Positions 1-10,245 of a DNA stretch of 64,000 nt are shown here, one piece after another (position 1 is the first letter of the stretch; every line of letters begins with the position of its first letter). The position numbers and the translations under genes are program-made. The notes under the pieces are model-generated. The model was not told the origin of the DNA. It saw nothing but the letters and a program-made list of their open reading frames with translations, and did not search any database. The stretch is from positions 62,001 through 126,000 of the forward strand of contig BGZK01000906.1 in the NCBI GenBank assembly GCA_005406025.1. The letters are read 5' to 3'. The DNA comes from Eumeta japonica (Eukaryota > Arthropoda > Insecta > Lepidoptera > Psychidae).

Positions 1-265
1 AAAATGAGACGGCTCGACCAGTGAGATACCACATTCTCACAGAGTACAGATGTGAAGTAACAGCTATCACTGTTGGGTTCCGTTCATTGGATGTGAGTTC
101 CGGTGCCCCCCCCCCTCTTCCCCTTCATCGATGTCTTCTCCATTAGATACCTTTTATCTACTAAAGAGGCTGACAACACCGATAACTCTTCTAGGGTTGC
201 GAATCATCATGAGCGACGATGACCACCTACTCTCTCCGGTGGCTCGCAAGCACGTTTTCAGCTCG
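1..265 (+). repeat. 3' end of an old non-LTR element, cut by window edge
   Basis: The segment matches, in reverse complement, the block at 23871-24168. Both carry 'gaagtaacagct', 'ctgtgaga' and a distal 'cgacg.tgaccacc' motif followed by 'ggc.cgcaagc.cg'. That distal motif is familiar from the 3' ends of lepidopteran LINE or LINE-dependent elements (from memory). No coding is visible and the left end is cut by the window edge. The family assignment is by recollection; the shared sequence inside the window is direct. Confidence 0.55.
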
Positions 266-767
266 AAAATGTTATAAAAAATGTATATACATTGAGTATA
301 TCTGATAAAACTACGTGACCTTAAAGCGATCATGCGTCATCTTTGAATAATGCATAAGTTTGAGGAGATTATATATAAACTTTTGTTGACAGCAGTAGCA
401 GTCTGACTGCGCGAAGGTCTTTTAGGCTAATCAATAGATACACTGACCCTCTTCAATGTCGCCGCGGTCGTTGTTTCGTTGTACATTAATTCAGAAACAT
501 CAGAGCCGAGCTTTAAAACTTGAAGCTTGATCATGACAGGAACGAATGAAAATTCAATTTCGTTATGAAAATCGAATTAGAATTGTTCGGATGGAATTAA
601 CGAATTTATAATTGTTCTCAGTTGACTTGTGCATTTTTTTTTCTTTGGCTCATAAAGTTGATTCAGAAAATAGGAAATCTCAAGAACTGGTTTTCAAAAG
701 GCATTTTATTTATAACTTCAGAGTTTCTGATGACATTGACATTTCAATTTTATTTTTTACTTAAATA
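266..767. other. AT-rich stretch, nothing recognised
   Basis: No coding or repeat is supported. A TATATAA string at 371-377 lies about 30 bases before a pyrimidine-initiator-like 'cagtctg', but no transcript evidence follows it. Confidence 0.4.
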
Positions 768-1010
768 CAGTGGAATCTCAATAACTCGAACCTCGTTAAG
801 TCGAAATTCTCCTTAAGTCGAAAAAAATTGCCGTTCCCTTCCGATGAACCCCTAAATAAGCGGTATCTCGAATTATTTAGACTTTGTAACTCGAATAAAA
901 TGTTATTTCTTTACAAAGTATTGACAGTACATATTTATACTCTATAACTCGAATTTCAAAAAGGAGACTCCGTAAGTCGTAGTCGGTAAAATATAATGAC
1001 GTCTTACTTG
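768..1010 (+). mobile_element. Left end of a pogo/Tigger-type DNA transposon
   Basis: After a TA (766-767) the sequence begins CAGTGGAATCTCAATAACT, which fits the pogo/Tigger terminal repeat type 'CAGT.GAACCTCGATAACTCGAA'. Subterminal repeats of 'aactcgaa' and 'aagtcgaa' follow at intervals to about 980, as is usual at Tigger ends. No transposase and no matching right terminus were found, so this is a solo or truncated end. The same terminal type occurs in the MITEs at 40403 and 59609, but the interior is unrelated. Confidence 0.6.
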
Positions 1011-1189
1011 GAATTCCTCGAAATAGTAGTAATAAATTCCAAAATGAATGTTCGGGGTTCGGGGCTTCGAACCCGGCTAATCTATTGTTTTTGTCTTGTA
1101 CACGTGCAATGAATGAATACATTAATGAAACTTTCTAAGTAACGCAGCTGTGAACGTTACGCGCACGAACACGCACACGCGCCACATGT

Positions 1190-1243
1190 CTATAAGTTTT
1201 TGTGGTCGAGAAGCTCGAGCTTCTCGACCACAAAAACTTATAG
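1190..1243. repeat. Perfect 54-bp palindrome
   Basis: Each 27-base arm is the exact reverse complement of the other with no spacer. The centre is GAAGCTC|GAGCTTC between 1216 and 1217, and the ends are CTATAAGTTT and AAACTTATAG. The match stops at 1189/1244. A spacer-free perfect palindrome of this length is unlikely by chance. Confidence 0.9.
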
Positions 1244-1296
1244 GCAACTATATTTTTAAACTCGAGGAAAAAAAATCACATCATTAAATACAATAG

Positions 1297-1385
1297 CGGG
1301 CAGTTTCAGGGATGGCCATCAGAGTCAACAGTTTTTCAGATTTTTCATTTTGAAATACTCGACAACCAACCATTGAGAACAACTA
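1297..1385 (+). repeat. Dispersed repeat fragment related to 23140-23215
   Basis: 'agtttcagggatggcc' followed by 'cagagtc' and then 'tttttcatttt...actcgac' parallels 'agtttcaagaatggcc...cagagtcc...tttttgatctcgcaaaactc' at 23143-23205. Orientation is the same and no coding is seen. Confidence 0.5.
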
Positions 1386-2735
1386 AATGTACTAACGCTC
1401 GTCTCTCAACTAGACTCGTTTGGTGTCACGTTGAGTTTGTTTTCATTTAGGATTCCGTCCCCAAGCCAAAACTCAACATGATCTTCGTTGAAGTACCCAA
1501 AGATCCGCCGTCTCGAGTCGTCGGACGTCTTTTTGAGTTAAAAACTGTTTATCCTTTTTTTATATATATCTAAAACATGTACTTAAAATATGTAGATCCT
1601 AAAATTTTTGTTGTTTTGTTGATAAATATGCTAGTTAGTCGATCGATTGATTGAAAGATCGGTCGAGCTATCGGTTAATGCATCATATACCTACCTACAT
1701 ATACCCTTTGATTTGTATATTTATAACAAAACTTTGCCTCACAATGTCCATAAACGCAGAAACTTTTGCAAATCAATAGCTCATTATTATTCCATATTAC
1801 TCTTCGATTGCCAAGCCACGAAAACTCCAGTTGGCAACATCGTGGAAGTTCTGAAAGTTTTTACACGGAACTTCCCTTTCGGTCACAAAAAAATACATTA
1901 ATCTTAAGAGTTTTAGGATTAGTAGAGCTATCGTAGCTTGAAAATTGTAGCCGGCTGTAGAGTCATACATACAAATAATCAATAATAGGTAGCAACGAGG
2001 AATACGATATGTCAATATTTTGAGTCAAAACTTACTCTTAATATGTCAAAAAAAATGCATATATAAAGTATTTTTATGTTTTAGGCAACGAATTCAGAGA
2101 GTTCACTTTAATTTTAAGGTGGCTATATAATGAAGCATGACACGACCTTTAAAAATTCGAAAAGAGAAAAAAATAGATAAAAAAAAAATACTACAGAATT
2201 TGTTTTAGAATTAACTTGACTTAAGTTTAACTCACTATAATTATATATGGTAAATTGTAATTGCTTTTTTTATCTTTAAATAAAGAAAGATACTTTCAAA
2301 TTAGGTCATTTGTTAATAGAGTTATTTCAAGTATACAGTGCGTATGTATAACAAAACACGATGTGATAATTAACAGAGACAATGAATCGTTAGACATTAT
2401 TGTACAGTAACGAAGTACAATAAATATGACAAAGCAAATATATACACTTTTTTCAATTACATCTTTTTTATCCTTATGCTGTTCACGTCCAACCCCCTAT
2501 AGCGACTCGGCCGATGGCCGTCAAGTGAAAAATGGACGACTCATTTGAATGCTAAACAAGCATTTTCATTTACGTTCCCAGCGAAATTTTTCGAACTTTC
2601 AGCCATCAGTAAACTTCTCTTTGTGGAACACTGTGCGCATTTCATAATAACGCTTAAAAGGGACGAATGGTTGAGCATTTCCTATACATATATAACGAAG
2701 ATGCTTTTCTTGACTCCTAAGATGTCGGAGATTAT
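1386..2735. other. AT-rich stretch, nothing recognised
   Basis: Only short spurious reading frames are present. No known repeat, RNA gene or coding similarity was seen. Confidence 0.4.
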
Positions 2736-3650
2736 TGAACGTATCGGCGTGTAAAAGTGTGTTTTTCATACGGCTGGATGGATTGTAATTGGAACTTGAC
2801 CATTCGCCGCTGAATCATTTGTAGACAGTTGTAGGCCATTCACAGTACAAAAACTGTCCAAGAGCATGTCGGACCGTGCTCGTTATAGGGTTCCGAAGCC
2901 ATTATTATAAAGAAATGGACTACAGATGAAAAAAGTACGTTGTTACACTGTTTACAAATTTACCGTATAGAATAGTTATAAGCACTTTAGTCGCCTATAA
3001 CTGGAAAAATAAATAGGTATGTATAATATTATCATTGAACTAGTGTGAACTAAAGTGCATCAGCAAAAGAGCCTATCTTCATGGTACTTACGTTCTTTTG
3101 TTGAAAATCGCAGTTTTTCGGCAATAACTCAAAACAGTTTGTTATTTTCTTCATATTTTTTGGACATACGATTTAGAAAATAGAGGGGAGGGGCATAATT
3201 TCTGCAATTTTCGGAGCGATTATTTCCGAAATTATTCACGTAATTAGAAAAATTGCTTAGAAACCTTAAAATGTTTTTAAAGGATCTGTCGGAATATGTG
3301 CCACACGTTGATGTTTGCTGCAAAAAATGTTTTCACCTTCTATTTCATGTGCGAAGCGCCCCCTTTACAAATATTTATTATTGTTATTTAACTAACAAAT
3401 TAAGTAGCGGCTTATACAATACACCTACACTACAAATTTCATCGATGTACTATTGTAGTTTTTGAATAAAATGCCTGTGACATATGGACGGACGGATGGA
3501 CGTGATGAAACTATAAGCTTTCCTTTTGTGCCTTTTTGTCTCGGAATCGTAAAAATGTAAAAGCATGTTTAAATAGTTTTTTTCAAACGCTGACTGAAGG
3601 ACGGATTGTAATCAAATGTACTATATAGGAGGATTATGTTCTCAAATAGG
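2736..3650 (-). repeat. Dispersed repeat split by a MITE
   Basis: The reverse complements of 3557-3650 and 2736-2882 align consecutively with 28805-29000, for example 'gagaacataatc', 'gattacaatcc', 'gaatggcctac', 'tctacaaatgattc' and 'attacaatc.atccagccgt'. The intervening 2883-3556 is a different element, so this copy was interrupted by an insertion. Noncoding. Confidence 0.65.
2883..3556 (+). mobile_element. MITE-like element with 'agggttccg..gcca' ends
   Basis: The left end reads TTATAGGGTTCCGAAGCCA. The right end 'gtctcggaatcgtaaaaa' is its imperfect inverse. The body aligns with 34230-34976 over nearly its whole length (shared 'agtcgcct', 'ggcaataactc', 'agaggggag', 'gttatttaactac', 'agtagcggcttatacaata', 'gacatacggacggac'), and its right third aligns with 11805-12092. 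It has no coding. The family is common in lepidopteran genomes by recollection. Boundaries are approximate. Confidence 0.65.
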
Positions 3651-3977
3651 ATGTTAGAAGTTTAATATTGTTTAAGTCATTATTATAATTATTTTAAAAC
3701 GGCAACGTCTTGCACCATTTTGCGAGGTAAGTAAAATAGTATTTTAACAGCACTTTCTGAAAGCGCTGTTAAAAATGGATTGGCCGTCATGAACCAGTTA
3801 GTTGGCCGGCAGGTGCACTGGTTCTGAATCTTACAGACTTTTTTACCTTAAGCTGTTATAAATTATTAAATTAAATTTTATACTATTTATTAAACTCTAA
3901 CACCAACTGCTTAACTAACGACGCTGAGCATAAATCGATGATTCTAGGAGGATAAAATGTAGCAAAAAGAAATTTTT
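3651..3977. other. No feature recognised
   Basis: AT-rich DNA without coding, RNA or repeat signals that I can support. Confidence 0.4.
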
Positions 3978-4510
3978 CATATAACAAAGGTAGGCAGGCA
4001 TAAAGGGTTTTCAATATCTTGTCTTAAAGGAGTTATGCGACCTGCTTAGAAAGATGAAAATGAAATTTAGTGATAAAAGTTTGAATAGAAGTTAGTGATT
4101 TTTGAAATTGAAAATATGAAAATTGGCTTCTGTTCATAAATAAAGTCAGTTGTATAAATTATTAAGGAGTCAAATGGGTGTTGAAAGTTTGTGTTTAGTT
4201 TGTACTCTTAGATTTTAAAATAAGGCCGTAATAGTTTATATTTAAGCACATTGTTACTAATAGAGAAATATGTGTTTATGAGTTCTTTAAAAATTCACGC
4301 TTTAAAAAGATGAAATGGAAGTCAAATTTTGTACATTTTGTTAATTTGCAAATTAAATTATTTTTACACTTTAATGCATTTAGATATATAAATATAAAGC
4401 CGAATGACATATTCGACAAAATTACAGAGCGAGTGGGAGTTCAAAATCAAAATTAAGATCTTAATAAGGATTAAAATCTAGAACAGGATCAAGATGAGGA
4501 TTACTATTGA
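3978..4510 (+). repeat. Copy A of a ~530-bp inverted repeat pair
   Basis: The segment aligns end to end with the reverse complement of 7682-8212. Shared landmarks in order are 'aaaatatgaaaattggc', 'tctgttcata', 'aaggagtcaaatgg', 'gtactcttagattttaaa', 'tttatatttaag', 'gtgtttacgagtt', 'gaaatggaagtcaaa' and 'atttagatatata'. It ends in a purine-rich 'gatcaagatgaggatta' run. By eye the two copies agree at roughly three quarters of positions. Noncoding. Confidence 0.75.
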
Positions 4511-4527
4511 TAGATAAAAAACAGCAT

Positions 4528-5590
4528 ATCATGCCACCGAAGCTGAGACTCGGGGGACAAGAGGTGGAATGGTAGACCAGGGTGCGGTATCTGGACGTAC
4601 AGATCGACCACTCCATGCGCATGGCCGTTCAGGTGGAATATGTCATCCACCAGAGCAGAGTCGCGAGGAGCATGCTACGCTCAATTCTCCGATCGCACCT
4701 ACCGCTCCGAGCCAAAGTTGCCCTGTATAAGGGTTACATCCATTCCTGGCTCACGTACCGAGCTCCACCATGGTACGCACTCTGCTTCGCATAGTAAAGG
4801 AAGAGGATCCAAGCCCAGTAGAACATCGCCCTACGAATTATCGTGGGAGCGGAACGGAATGTCTTAAATGACGTAATCGCTCGCGACCTCCGTATTGAAA
4901 CCGTAGAAGAATTTATCTAACGCATCGTTCACCGGATGTATGACATCACCAACCAGGGCCCCCCTGAATTCCTCCGGAACATCGCACCGACGCACGAGAG
5001 GTCGCCGAGCGGCCGACCCCTTCCCAGAGAACTCCTCAAAACGCCTCCTCCCAAAAACTAGAACCAGACTCAATGCCAGAGCTGGACCCTACAATTTAGA
5101 CCCCCGAAAGGGTCCACCCTATACCAGAAGGACCTCAGGCATGAGGCAACAATAAGTCCTCCGTCCCGCACCTACGACCAAGGAAAGGTCGTGGATGACC
5201 CACGAACGAACGCTAATACATGAAATATGCGAAGTAAATGACCACGCCCCCTCGATTGTAATGTATGCAGCTCATATTTGCAGACGGATGCGCCATCTAT
5301 AAACTACAGCGGAATTGGTGCATCCGCTGCATGTGTAGTCCGGCCGCCACTTGTGAAGCTCATGCTACAATGAATAAGTCTGAACATCGAAACGCTGTCC
5401 ATCATTTTGCCCACACACCACAAGAATTCGTACTCCTAGGCGACTGTGAAAAAAATCCGAAGTGCGGGCTTACGTGGCGGTACTGAAATCGCCGTTACTA
5501 CCCCCAATACAACACAAAGAGAGTACTTGTTGTTATTGATCTGTACTGCGTCTTGACGGTTTCCACGAACGCCGTAGAGCCGATGATATG
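4528..5590 (+). pseudogene. Jockey-like LINE ORF2 3' portion plus 3' UTR, degenerate
   Basis: Translation from 4531 gives MPPKLRLGGQEVEW, a stop, then RVRYLDVQIDHSM. A connected frame follows to about 4790 with MLRSILRSHLPLRAKVALYKG and SWLTYRAPPWYALC. After a stop and frameshift it continues NIALRIIVGA.RNVLNDVIARDLRIETVEEFI and MYDITNQGPPEFLRNIAP to about 5050. This is the region after the reverse transcriptase palm (thumb and C-terminal domain) of Jockey-clade non-LTR retrotransposons (established family, from memory). The palm and endonuclease are missing, as expected of a 5'-truncated copy. Sequence to about 5590 is probable 3' UTR ending near 'gatgatatgatatga'. Base composition is clearly more GC-rich than the surroundings. 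At least three inactivating changes are visible, so the copy is dead. Confidence 0.75.
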
Positions 5591-6866
5591 ATATGAAGAC
5601 TTATATGTCTATTTCTAAAATCTATTTGTTGACGAAACTGTACATTATACTTAAAACAATGCTATTATATTAATGATTGATTACATTGATTGGAATTGAT
5701 GTTAATACTAATAGAGATAGATGATATCTAAAAAATGTAATAATGTATTCTATAAAAACGTAGTTTAGTTTTTCCTAAAATATTCAGTGTACTCCCTCAT
5801 TCGTCTATTTTTTAGTTTAAGTAATTTTTTTATTAGTCAAAAAATTATGTCTATGAATGTCGCTAAGCGGTTTTCAAATTAATAGTAATCTTTCAACTCA
5901 AAATTCAATTAAAATAATAGTTTGCTTATTTGAACTATTTGTATCGCCAGTGCAAACTTAGAAAAATGGGAAAGCATTTCTGTTTCTACAAGCGCTGTCG
6001 CTTTAACGTAATAGATATTTACCTACCAAATTAAAATTTCGTTTTTCTAGATCACCCGACACTATGTTATTTAACGTCAATCTCATACATGTATCATTCA
6101 TATCATATCAAATTATATCATATCAAAAGCATCGAAATTTAAATTTATTTGTAGAATATCGGTAGAAATAGTAGAAACAGGAACGATTTGCCATTTGTCT
6201 AAGCCTGACTGTCAAGACGGAATAACTGGTTCTAGACGGCAGTACTAAATCCGACGAAACAAAGATAATACAGAAACGAAAGATAATGCAAAATCTGAGG
6301 CGGCGCAACGTCGGCGTCTGGTCGCGGCCCTCGTAAAAATAAATGTTAACTGTAGGAATTCACACAAATTTACATATGCGAAATGTGCTATATACTTTGT
6401 TTGCATTATACATGACAGACAAAAGTATAGAGGAATACTTCAGTTCATGTAGAAATGTTTTCAATGTGCTCTCAAGAATACTAGTCGGAATTTCCCTTCA
6501 TGGTTTTTCATATTCTGCCAGTTTTTGTGGAAATAGTGATATCTATTAGACAAATTTAGCGCTTTAAACTTATATAGAGAAATAAACGAATATAGACAAT
6601 TTTAAACGCTTTAGATAAGACAAAAGTTTTTGTTGACAAAAATATTATAAGTGGATAATTGTGGTATTAGGCGTTACTTATAAAAATCTTAAATTAAAAA
6701 ATTAACAACATTAAATTTGAAATTAATTTATCAAATATAAACCATAAAGCAACAATACACATTTTTTTTCCTTTTTCTTGTAATGAATTAATTCAACTAA
6801 TAAAATAAAAATTATTATATGTGTATTACAAATACACTGGGTATGGCCTAGTTAACAACAGATAAG
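5591..6866. other. No gene; AT-rich with short 'atatcatatca' repeats
   Basis: Short repeats of 'tcatatcatatca' lie near 6098-6125, and a small GC-rich patch lies near 6299-6335. No coding similarity was found. Confidence 0.35.
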
Positions 6867-7035
6867 ATTTGGATTACGTAAGATCTGAAATGCCCTTTTT
6901 TGTCTTTGAGGCTCCTGGCCAAATTCTTTATGAAACATTTTGCCTATCTGTCCCAAGAGCCAGATGTTTCAAAAACGACTGGAATAAAACTGTTTGAGTC
7001 CTCCGGAATGATGTATTTGAGTTGATATTGGCGGC
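6867..7035 (-). pseudogene. Possible retroelement C-terminal fragment
   Basis: The minus strand from about 7020 to 6870 reads YIIPEDSNSFIPVVFETSG, then SWDR, a stop, AKCFIKNLARSLKDKKGHF. The pattern 'F.P.VFET.G.....A..FI..L...L' resembles the C-terminal tail of some reverse transcriptase polyproteins (from memory). It has one in-frame stop, no flanking coding, and is too short to classify. Confidence 0.35.
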
Positions 7036-7601
7036 ATATTTATCCGCGGAGGCTGTTAGTGGTGTTGTTATAGTTGAAGTTGCCAGAGAAAGAGCATTCG
7101 AAAAGTGTTAGGTTACATTAGGTATTAGGTTTGAATTAGAGGTTACAATACAAATGCGTTCACATGATCAAAAATTCGTTGTCAGTAGTATCCTAGATAA
7201 GACAGCGCCATCGGTCGAGGAACCAATATCAGTACGTCAGGTCGTTTACCATCAGAGCGGTTCAGTCCTCAAGGTTTGAGCACACAGGCAACGTTGGCGA
7301 CGATTAAGACCCGGAGAATAATGTCGTTAAGGCCACGGCAAGATGATCTATCAGAGCAACGGACACGACTCAGTTCGTGGTGACCGCTGCCCTCTACAAA
7401 ATTAAAACTAAGAGTTTTGAACCTCTCACTACGAAATACTAAATTTAATTAATATCATTGCGTCTACAAGTTTTATTTTCATGCCTTGCTTAAGGCATAA
7501 CTAGATTGTATTGTTTTTCTGCAGGTATATCTCTACTATAGTCTATATTCTACTCTATTCTGCTGCTGAAGCATTGGCTTAAAAAATCTGTTTATCTCAA
7601 T
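7036..7601. other. No gene recognised
   Basis: The segment holds a moderately GC-rich block (7195-7400) of unknown origin and three isolated TTAGG words near 7107-7128. No coding is supported. Confidence 0.35.
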
Positions 7602-8224
7602 TTAGTTTTCACCCGTGGCTTCGCATGTATGGACATTGGACATATAATGAACTTCGTCAATTTTCATATCGAGAAAACTCTCTCAATAGTAATCGCGATC
7701 GTGGGCTGTTCTAGATTTAATCCTCATCCTGATCTCGATTTTGATCTTGATTCTGTTCTCTTACGCTTGCTCTCTATTTTTGTCAATTATATCGTTCGGC
7801 TATATATCTATATATCTAAAGGCCTTAAAGTATAAAAATAATTTAGTTTCCAAACTAACAAAATATACAACTTTTGACTTCCATTTCACCTTTTTGAAGG
7901 GTGAATTTTTAAATAACTCGTAAACACGTATTTCGTTATTAGTAACAACGTCCTTAAATATAAATCATTATGGCCTTAATTTAAAATCTAAGAGTACTGT
8001 TGTACAAACTTTCGACATCCATTTGACTCCTTAACTGACAACTGACTTTTTATTATGAACAGACGCCAATTTTCATATTTTTATTTTTAAAAATGACTAA
8101 TTTCCATACGAACTTTCATTACAAAATTTCATACCCATCCTTGTACGCTATTCGAATATCTCCCTTAAGAGAAGAAATTTTAAATATCCTTTGTGCTTAC
8201 CTTCGTTATATAAAGTGCGGAGAC
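7602..8224 (-). repeat. Copy B of the ~530-bp inverted pair, with its 3' end
   Basis: The reverse complement matches 3978-4510. On the minus strand it continues past copy A to 'gcgaagccacgggtgaaaac' followed by CTAA at 7605-7602. A 'cgaagccgcgggc...CTA' ending is typical of abundant lepidopteran elements, possibly Helitron-derived (from memory). It has no coding. Confidence 0.65.
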
Positions 8225-8289
8225 AATCTCCGACACCATCGGCTTAACGCGTTTTTTGAGACACAAAGCGAGTGATTTAATTAGAATTT

Positions 8290-8420
8290 ACTGTTTAATT
8301 TGCCCATAATGGTCAGGGTTCAAATCCGGTATTTTCTTGTTCGAAAGAAACGGTTTTGATTACTCGGTCCCTACTGCTCTGTACTGATGGATATTTCGGT
8401 AACAAATATTTTTTTTAATA
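8290..8420 (+). repeat. tRNA-derived SINE remnant
   Basis: 'GGTTCAAATCC' at about 8309 matches a Pol III B box. The following 'tgttcgaaagaaacggttttgatta' and 'ggtccct' weakly parallel the SINE at 29775-29990. No clean A box is seen. Confidence 0.35.
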
Positions 8421-8559
8421 AAAAGGATCGTCAGAGCAACAGCCAACATCAAATACTTCAGAGATAGTGATGAAACGTCATTTATCTCTGTGAGTTACAG
8501 CGTTTAAAATGACTCATGTTATCGGTTTTATTGTAAACATCAAAGAAGAGCCAAATTTG

Positions 8560-8706
8560 GAGCACCTGTAACCGACAAGTGTGCATAAAAAGATTGATGA
8601 TCTCAGTGAAGCATGGTAATGTACAAAGGTCGTACCATGTGAAAATCTGTGGTCTCTGCCTAACCTTCTAGGAAATAGGCGTGAGTTTACAATAATAATA
8701 ATAATA
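8560..8706 (+). repeat. Lepidopteran-type repeat 3' end with (AAT)n tail
   Basis: 'aaaatctgtggtctctgcct', then 'aaataggcgtgagtt' and an (AAT)n tail at 8690-8706. A second diverged copy of the 'tctgtggtctct' core lies near 39830. The motif recurs in lepidopteran flanking DNA (from memory). Confidence 0.5.
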
Positions 8707-9699
8707 TGATTTCGAAAATTATTAGATAGGTGTTTATATGGACGTAGAAGTCATCGTGTATAAAAAATTGAGATAATACTAATGCAGTTAGTACTATTTC
8801 CAATCAAACGCATCACAGTTGGTTTATGCTATACACGTCGAACGAACTACAGGGGACACGATTACGGGGACACGAAGCAAACTATATGAAAGTATAAGAA
8901 TGAAAAGGCTAAGCTTCATTTCTTTAAGATATTATTCGTGATAATAAAATAATTTTATTATCACTAATAATTTTATTGTAATTGACAATTATTTTATTAA
9001 ACAATTATTGTAGAATAAATAGAAGCTGAAATATACATTATTATTTCATATAAGGATATCAAACTAAAACTTGTTAAAAGCCCAAAACGAAAATAGTAAA
9101 ACAAGATGCCTTGTCAACATTCACGGTGTTTCATAGAGACAAAAAAAAAGTCGCGGGCGAAAGTTTTACGTGACAACGACTTTGAATGGTAAAATCATTT
9201 TAATGTGAATATTCATTCGTATAGTAGGAAGAAGGATGAAATAATAGTAACAATTTAAAACATTTATTTATACAGAATTATATTTAAAACATTAATTTAT
9301 ACAAAGCTATATAACAAAATTTTATTTTTACCTTTACATACATACGTATTTATATATATACAATAACTTGCAAATTTGCAAGCTATGCAAATTCTCTAGT
9401 CAAGCGCGGCAGACCGATCATAGTTGAGTGGGAGAGAGACGATGGCAAATCGTTACGTTACCGAGCGTTATTTTCATATGACTCTTTAAGACGTTGTCAC
9501 GTCAAAAATGCCGCTTTGGAAAAACAATATTATCATTCATCAATTAATATCGCTAATAAATTTAGCGTAAATAAATATATGAATACATAAAACTCGACGA
9601 TGCATGCTCTTATAAAAACGTAACGTTATTAATCTGCATAACTTAGCGACGCACTCGTAAAAATGCAAATGCAGCTGAAATCGTTCAATGCGCCGTAAA
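8707..9699. other. AT-rich, small palindrome, no gene
   Basis: The segment contains a 27-nt palindrome (8938-8964, 13-bp arms), a near-duplicate 'ggggacacga' pair (8852-8878) and two tandem 28-bp 'aaacatt.atttataca' units (9253-9310). No coding was found. Confidence 0.5.
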
Positions 9700-9910
9700 G
9701 CATTTTAATATTTCAGAACTATCGCTGAAATGGAGGCCGGGCGCGCGCGTCACCGACACGGCTCGTTAGTTTTTTACGTTCGAGCTACATTTTAATGGCG
9801 CGACGAAGACGTTACTCCGTGACGTTTCACTGCGATCACTGTTTTTTTTTTCTTTTAGGAGCTTTCGCGATTCAAGCAGAAGCTCGTTTCATTGTAAGTT
9901 GGTGCAGTTA
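9700..9910 (+). promoter_or_regulatory. GC-rich island with splice-like signals
   Basis: A CpG-rich patch ('gaggccgggcgcgcgcg', 'ggcgcgacgaagacg') stands out from AT-rich flanks. A T-rich tract runs into an AG acceptor at 9857-9858, and 35 bases later comes a GTAAGT donor at 9894. The interval 9859-9893 could be a very short exon or 5' UTR exon, or the pairing could be chance. No repeat similarity was seen inside the window. Confidence 0.3.
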
Positions 9911-10049
9911 AGCGAGTTTCTTAATCGGAACCAAGATTTCCTTAACTTGTAGGAATTAAGAGTATTTAAGTATACGATTTAGTCTTTTGAAGTAAAAGTA
10001 TTTTTGCATTTTCTATGCAAAGGCAATACTTAGTTTTATTAATATTATA

Positions 10050-10245
10050 GAACTTGGGCAACCGAGCTTCGCTCGGTATTCTTCGAGTTTCCCGAGACCA
10101 TATGACAACTTTCCACGGGAAAAGCTGCTCATGTCATTTCCAATGGACATTTAGTTATATAATAGGTATAGTGCTATCTGTAGTTTTTGACATATCGTGA
10201 TATTTGTTGTTAAAAACCCATAACATAACAAAAACGCAATTATTT
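10050..10245 (+). repeat. Dispersed 'gagcttcgctcgg' repeat, copy 1
   Basis: 'gggcaaccgagcttcgctcg', then 'gagttt', 'ttccacgggaa' and 'atttgttgtt' align with 45840-46020 in the same order. The head also matches 55568-55585. This head motif is very common in lepidopteran genomes (from memory). Confidence 0.6.

Noticed and set aside
1053..1077. T-arm-like 'gggttcgaagccccg' on the minus strand, possible tRNA
   Set aside because: No matching D arm, anticodon arm or acceptor stem; the T stem has a mismatch. It may be a decayed SINE at most.
4864..5155. Opposite-strand and shifted frames across the Jockey fragment
   Set aside because: They are shadows of the LINE coding sequence in its true frame.
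7107..7128. Three TTAGG words resembling the insect telomere repeat
   Set aside because: They are irregularly spaced and not tandem. Chance or an unrelated AT-rich repeat explains them.
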